From Fagopyrum homotropicum (lineage: Eukaryota; Streptophyta; Magnoliopsida; Caryophyllales; Polygonaceae): 64,000 nucleotides of DNA. The notes beneath the pieces were generated by a model. It was not told the origin of the DNA, did not search any database, and saw only the letters and a program-made list of their open reading frames with translations. The translations under genes were made by a program, and so were the position numbers. Of the stretch, positions 58,534-64,000 are shown piece after piece (the stretch's first letter is position 1; every line of letters starts with the position of its first letter). Location of the stretch: contig BSWB01000007.1 in NCBI GenBank assembly GCA_033239125.1, forward strand, positions 107,266,082-107,330,081, in the 5' to 3' direction.

Positions 58534-60222
58534 TGTTCACTCTAAAACGTGCGTGCAATCAAGCTTTAAATTTATAAAACTAGAATAAAATCAAGGGAAC
58601 CCGTAGTGTACGGATCGGCGTAGATTAGCAAGTATGCCAGAGTATCGAACACAGGGATTTGGGGGGAACAAATTCAGTTCGCAAATCATCAAGCAAGTAA
58701 ATGTATAAAGCTTTGCAAATATTGGGGAAAACAACAACCCTAAAGATCCAAGTATCAAATTGTGGCAATCGATCAAAGATATACTATACATATAAGGACA
58801 GAGTCGAGGATTGCAAAGGTATACTAAAGTAAGGTAATGTACCTTGAAGTTCCAAAACCCTATATGTCTAACCCAAAGAACTCTCTATAAAGGTTGTTGA
58901 GGCTTCAGTATAGAAAGGATCTAAGGTAAGAATTGATCTCAAATACCCAAACTTGTTACCAAGGATCAAAACTAACTAAAACGATTAAGGTTGTGACACT
59001 CGAAATCGAAATAGAGGGTGATGAGTATCACTTCTACCTAGAAAAGGGCAAACCAAGACTAGATTAAAGCTAATCTTTAACCTTGGATCAAAGTAAAAGC
59101 AAAGTTCGTAAACTAGGGTAAATCGCGGGCAGATCTTGAGTTCCACGGCCGTAGAAGTTCAAGAACAGACCGTGATCTTGGTTCGTCGACGAAATCTCTC
59201 TAACTCTCAAGGTCCAATCAAATTACAATCGATCTATCATCATCTAAGCCACAACTATCAACCTTTCACCTTAGAATTGCTAAAGAGTTTTAGCCAATAA
59301 CCATTGTCATGATATCAAAAATCAAATTAAGAAGAACGAAAGATGAAAACCCTTTGAAACTCAAATACAACTCAACGTCAATCTCAAATCCAAAGAACAA
59401 ATTGGAATACTCAATAGATTCAGAATATAACACAAAACCTCACAATAATCTAGGGTAAATATGAAAGACAGGTTGTCAATCCATCTTCAATAACTAACCC
59501 TAAGAAAGAGGTAAAAAATCTTCGGCAATCTTCAATCCGCCCTAGGCAAGAATATTTCAAGCAAGGTAAGCGGCCGCCACGTCTCCGCGAGATCCAACGC
59601 AATGCCACGGGAATAGGTCGTAAGCGTCGATGTCCAAAACTCTCTTCTCTGGCCTTTTTATATGACGGGGTAAAAGTAATCGTCCCGGCCCATCACGTGA
59701 ATAACGTGGTAAATGAAGTCTTGTCAAAAGATCGCCTAAATCACGGTCTCAAGGGATTCCACGACCGTGGTTTAGGGGGTGGAATTGGGTTACGGTCTCT
59801 CTCATTTTCCACGACCGTACTTTAGGCCGTGTAACTTACTGGAATGCTCCACGCTCATGATGCCAAGATCCACGGCCGTGGTTTAGGGCGTGGACTCTTC
59901 TACGGCCGTATTTTAGGGCGTGGAAGTGTAGATTGCTTGTGGTTTCCTTTGTGTCGTGACATTCTCCATCTTAGCTCCTTCTTTAGCTTCCTTGATGTGT
60001 TGATAATCCTTGGAAATGATTGAATCCTCTCTTTTCTCTCTCAAATGGTCCGGTTTCAGCTCTCATTCACCTACAATCATTAACAAAACTTGTGTAGACC
60101 TCCATATCGAAAATATAGGTGAACAAGCTAACAAATGCTTGAATGCCTTATCCATGAACACAGTAATGAATGAAAAACAACTAGAATAAGTGCCTAGAAT
60201 GTCGCAATATTTCATGCTAACA
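58534..60222 (-). repeat. A3 3' LTR (1689 bp)
   Basis: Its ends are TGTTCAC (58534) and GCTAACA (60222). The TATA box is at 59652-59663 on the minus strand. Palindrome clusters lie at 59110-59180 and 59730-59930. It is more diverged from A1 than the A1 LTRs are from each other. No gene is present. Confidence 0.9.
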
Positions 60223-60865
60223 AAATACCCCATACTTGCCTCTTGCTTGTCCTCAAGCAAGGTCTTTAAAAGCTTAGAACATAGGTTAGGATGAAATATG
60301 CATGCAAACTCAAAAACATAACATCTTTTAGGTAACTGTGCTTCTAGTCAATAGATCATTCTCAAACCTTGCTTCATTCACCCTTAAAATGCTTATATAC
60401 ATAAACTAAAGAATGTAAAGTAAAGAAACATCATGAATTGGTTAAACTTTGAGGTAAACATCATAACCTTCAAGTATTATCAAAATCAAGCATAAGAAAC
60501 TTCAATTTAGATCACCAAGTCAAATAACATTCTTTTGATTTTAAGGACTTCTAAGTAAGGTCTAGAATACGAAAGGGAGAGAAACTTATAAAGGATGTGG
60601 TGCATGAATTTGGGAAAGTGGATAACCCAACTCTTTTTCTTTTTCTTTTGCCTTGCAATGCCATAAACTTTGAGCTTTGCTCTCTTCTTTTTCACATTAT
60701 TTTTCGACTTTACTTTTGGAGTTATGGACAGCGGTGCACAAAAACCGAAGCCTAGGAGATTGGCATTTCTCAATTTCGAGATGCCTCAAACCCTTGATGC
60801 ACATACCATAATCCGCTAGGAATATCGCTCAATCCGACTTTGGCAAGACACAAACACCCGGCTAT
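60223..60865 (-). repeat. A3 3' noncoding region
   Basis: It is noncoding. AAGTATGGGG (minus strand, 60228-60237) is next to the LTR as the likely polypurine tract. The conserved block with CTTCGGTTTTTGTGCACC lies near 60735-60752. Confidence 0.8.
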
Positions 60866-63800
60866 TGTAACGCCCCAAATTCTGAGAACTCGGGGAGCTA
60901 CTGGTTAGGACCTCACAATGGGTCCCGACCATAGTCTGACAACAATTTAACTTGGATCTTACAACAAGGCACAAAAGTATTTAAAACATTTGAAAACTTT
61001 AAACAATATATACATGAATAATACGTATCAGCCTTACAAAACAAAGGTACCAAAACGACACATAAGAAAAACAGAAGACATCCCCGTCCCCAACTAAATA
61101 AGTACGTGGACCCGGCTGACCATTCCCTCCGGAACTCTCCACAACTGTCTTAACCTGCAAGGCATCTACAAGCGGTATAAAACCGTTAGCTAACATTCTA
61201 TGCATAAGTATAAAGGTAAAAGCACAAACACACAACATACACAATCAATAGGCAACAATCAATTCTTTTATTATCTTTAATTAGGTGATATGTCATTACT
61301 AATGATACTTAGTTTGTGACATGAGGGATTCCCAAACCTCGCCCCTGTCCCCGTTTACCAACGCGGAATGGTACTAATGCATTTGACCGTCTACCGGATT
61401 GGGCTGGTCGCAGGGAACCTCCTAGACTCTCGCAAGAGCTAGGCAGATGATGTCACGACCCGTTATCATACACTTGGGCCAATTACGTAAATAATAAGGT
61501 CGGCCTAATCCGGTTTCGTTGTTTATCATAACTAACAAACACCACTCATACACATTACACTCATACAAGAAGTCACCTAAGTAAGTCCGTGGACTTACCT
61601 GAATCAGTTCTCAACTTTCTTAATCACAACTCAATCTGTAACTGTATAACTCGGTTGCCTGTCAAAGGAGGCAAGTGGGTCAGCACACTTTCTAGGTAAT
61701 TAGAAGTCTAAGACTTCTAAGATAGTAGGTCTTAATAGAACGGAATTGGTTACAATATTAATTTATGGTAAAATGACTCTTTTTACCTTGGTCCCGAAAC
61801 TTCTAAAAATCCATAATTTATGTCTAAACTCTTATTTGAGACTAAAAAGTCATATTCTAACTCCTAAAGATGAGTTTGGTTACAAACTGGCAATTTACCA
61901 ATTTCCCTATTTTCGGAAAGATCGTTAAGGTCCAACTTCGCCTTCAAATATAAAATTCGAATAATCTTATAAAAATTCTGAAATAATTCCCTAGATCATC
62001 TATGATATCTCATCTACTCCTAGAAGCAAGAATTTCTTAAAACTGTTGAACCATCACTTCTATAAAAATTTCCAAAGTTGGTTACAACACTTAACAAACA
62101 TCACATTGTCTTAACTTTGAAAAATCATAACTCCTAAACTACTTGCTGGATTTATCCCAAATTTTGATACGTTCTACTATCAAATCTTATCTATAATATA
62201 TCAAAAATTCAGCCGAAAAGGAGATCAAATTCCTATTTAAAACTATCTCACAAACCGAATTTCAGCACAACAGAAAAACTGCATATGACTCAATCTTGGA
62301 AAAATCATAAATCCCAAACCACTTGCTGGATGCCTCTCAAATTTTAATATGTTCTACAACAATATGTTAACTATATCATATCAAAAATTTAGCCAAAAAG
62401 AATGAGTTTACCATACCTAAATCGGGTCACAAAGTTGGCTGCTCGCCAATATAGAAAACTGAGAAACTGCAACAGCTCAACTACTCTACTTTGGGACCTT
62501 ATAACTTTTAATCCGACCGTTCATTTGTTCCCAAATTTTAACACGGTAAACTATGTATATCTATCTACGATCTATTAAAAATTCAACGGTGGATCTTCAA
62601 CGAATCGTTTTAACATTGATTCACAATAGTAGGTAATCTTCCACTTCAAAACTGAAAGGAATAACTAAAATAAATCATTTACAGCAGTCCCTTATTCTCT
62701 TCTATCCAGAACACTCACTCCAATTTATCCTAAGGGGTCTTATAATAGAAGACATCACTGTCAAAAGGAAAGAACGGAAGTGCTTACTCAGTACTTGCAA
62801 GTTGTTGAAGAAACCGTGCACTGACGATCTCCCACTGACCTTGGCTTCGGAAAACTCTGACAACAGGGATAAGACGAAGCTGGCTGCAGTACGCTTGATC
62901 TAAGAAGACTCGAGTCTTCAGCATAGAGAAGACACGATTAGTAGCCAATCCTAGTGCACATAGATAAGGAGAATTGTTATTAGACTCACCTATGTAGAGA
63001 GAAGCTTCCAAATGAACGTGAATGTCGATCTTGCTGTTGGGACCTTGGTGGTATTGCTCCTCTCTGAAAGTGAATCGATCTTCTGTACGCAGCAGTGAAG
63101 AAGGCAAGAGGGAGGCTGCTACGTGAATGAAGGCCATCAAGGAAGAGCATTGATTTCAGCCGTTACATTCAGCGTTCACAAGGGCAGAAGAACGGCTGCA
63201 GCGTGCGTTTGTACTCCTGGGCTGCGAGAAGAGCTGTGCATATTGGGCAGGAGAGGAGCTGTGCATACTGGGCTGGAGAGGAGCTGTGTATACTGGGTTG
63301 GAGGGGCTGTCAATGGGCTCGTAACCAGCTTTTCCTGGACTGCTGCAGGCTAGGCTCGAAGTCACACTGCTGGGCTGTTGTGGGTAAGCAAACTGGCTGA
63401 GTTTAAGGTAGGAGTAGTGGGCTGAAACATGCTAGAAAAGTGGGCTGAATTATTTCTCAAAAATCTGTCAAAACTCGTCATGGCCTTGTCAGGCCCATGA
63501 ATGAGTTTGTCACAAATTTGTCAGGTTTTGTCATGGCTTCGTCTCAGCTTAGTCATGGTCTCGTCACAGCTTGTCAAAACTCGTCTAAAGTCATCGGTAA
63601 GAATGAATTATAATAACTCGGGTTTGATATAAATCTATCATTTTATGTGAATAAAATTCTACATAAAATAATAGATAATTATAAGGATTAAAGCTTGATA
63701 TAATTTTATCATTTTATGTGAATTAAATTCTACATAAAATAATGAATTATAATAACTAGGGTTTAGTATAAATCTATCATTTTATGTGAATAAAATTCTA

Positions 63801-63966
63801 CATAAAATAATGGATAATTATAAGGATTAGAGCTTGATATAATTTTATCATTTTATGTGAATTAAATTCTACATAAAATAATGAAATTTGTGAAGCAAGA
63901 GATACTAGATAGAAAGGGAAACCGTCAACGGCGGAATTAGACGGAATAAAAATTCCGGGTATTACA
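60866..63966 (-). repeat. 3' LTR of a Tekay-like chromovirus (3101 bp)
   Basis: The ends are TGTAACGCCCC at 60866 and GGGTATTACA at 63966. It aligns along its length with the solo LTR at 49444-52440. It holds diverged TTGAAAAATCATAACTC repeats (62115, 62295, 62500), CTCGTCACAG-type repeats (63470-63600) and four 71-bp hairpin units (63600-63890). A polypurine tract on the right shows it is a 3' LTR in minus orientation, with the element body beyond the window. No gene is present. Confidence 0.9.
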
Positions 63967-64000
63967 TCAGTACCCCCTTAAAATAAGTTTCGTCCCGAAA
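63967..64000 (-). other. Polypurine tract and internal edge of the Tekay-like element
   Basis: On the minus strand this reads TTCGGGACGAAACTTATTTT followed by AAGGGGGTACTGA and then the LTR. Purine tracts of this form precede the 3' LTR in plant Tekay/Del elements. Confidence 0.8.

Larger units (their letters stand above)
58534..60865 (-). mobile_element. Athila-type element A3, 3' end (3' LTR and noncoding region)
   Basis: It is in minus orientation. The 3' LTR is 58534-60222, then 60223-60865 is 3' noncoding sequence up to a Tekay-like LTR inserted at GCTAT (60861-60865). It matches A1 43990-44785 in reverse. The interrupted site lies in the conserved ACATAGCCGGGTG block. The body of A3 is expected beyond the window. 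Confidence 0.88.

Overview
The window is repeat-dense DNA from a flowering plant, probably a dicot. I cannot name the species. I find no host protein gene, no tRNA, no rRNA locus and no CRISPR. Evidence for a plant: many Ty3/gypsy retroelements of Athila type with tRNA-Asp primer sites (TGGCGCCGTTGCCGGGGA), very long LTRs of a Tekay/Del-like chromovirus, a plant-type LINE with a zf-RVT region, and a Cassandra element carrying 5S rRNA-derived sequence in its LTR.

Three Athila-type families are present, called A, B and C here. Layout: A2 (minus; 1-4686) sits in B2 (minus; 4687-10078). A Tekay-like LTR piece follows (10079-11214), then the 3' end of B3 (plus; 11215-13995), a Tekay-like LTR (13996-16066), a decayed LINE (16067 to about 18250), 310 unassigned bases, and a Cassandra element (18562-19068) cut by C1. 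C1 (19069-57035) contains B1 (24228-48869). B1 contains A1 (33365-46457). C1 also holds a 2997-bp solo LTR (49444-52440) inserted in its RNase H region. The right LTR of C1 doubles as the left LTR of a second, deleted C unit (55538-58533). That unit ends at A3 (minus; 58534-60865), which is cut by another Tekay-like element whose 3' LTR (60866-63966) and polypurine tract reach the window end. This is a four-level nest (Cassandra, C1, B1, A1); 5-bp duplications support several joints.

Every element is defective, but in different ways. A1 keeps one gag-pol frame broken only by nonsense codons. B1 lacks RT and RNase H but keeps integrase. B2 keeps RT and RNase H but lacks integrase. C1 carries many lesions. 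A1, B1 and C1 have an Athila ORF-1 (env-like) reading frame or its remains downstream of pol.

The most unusual signal is a set of short hairpin-forming palindromes, with a different motif in each family: CCACGGCCGTGG in A, CACCTCG-AC-CGAGGTG in B, CGC-CCCT-GCG with covarying flanks in C, and a 71-bp tandem hairpin unit in the Tekay-like LTRs. In A, B and C they recur at equivalent places: in the LTR upstream of the TATA box, in the LTR leader (A, B), in gag/PR linkers inside the reading frame, and in the spacer after pol. In A and B that spacer also has a TATA-like box about 440 bp ahead of the env-like ORF. Two copies of AAGTATGGGG bracket the 3' noncoding region in all three families.
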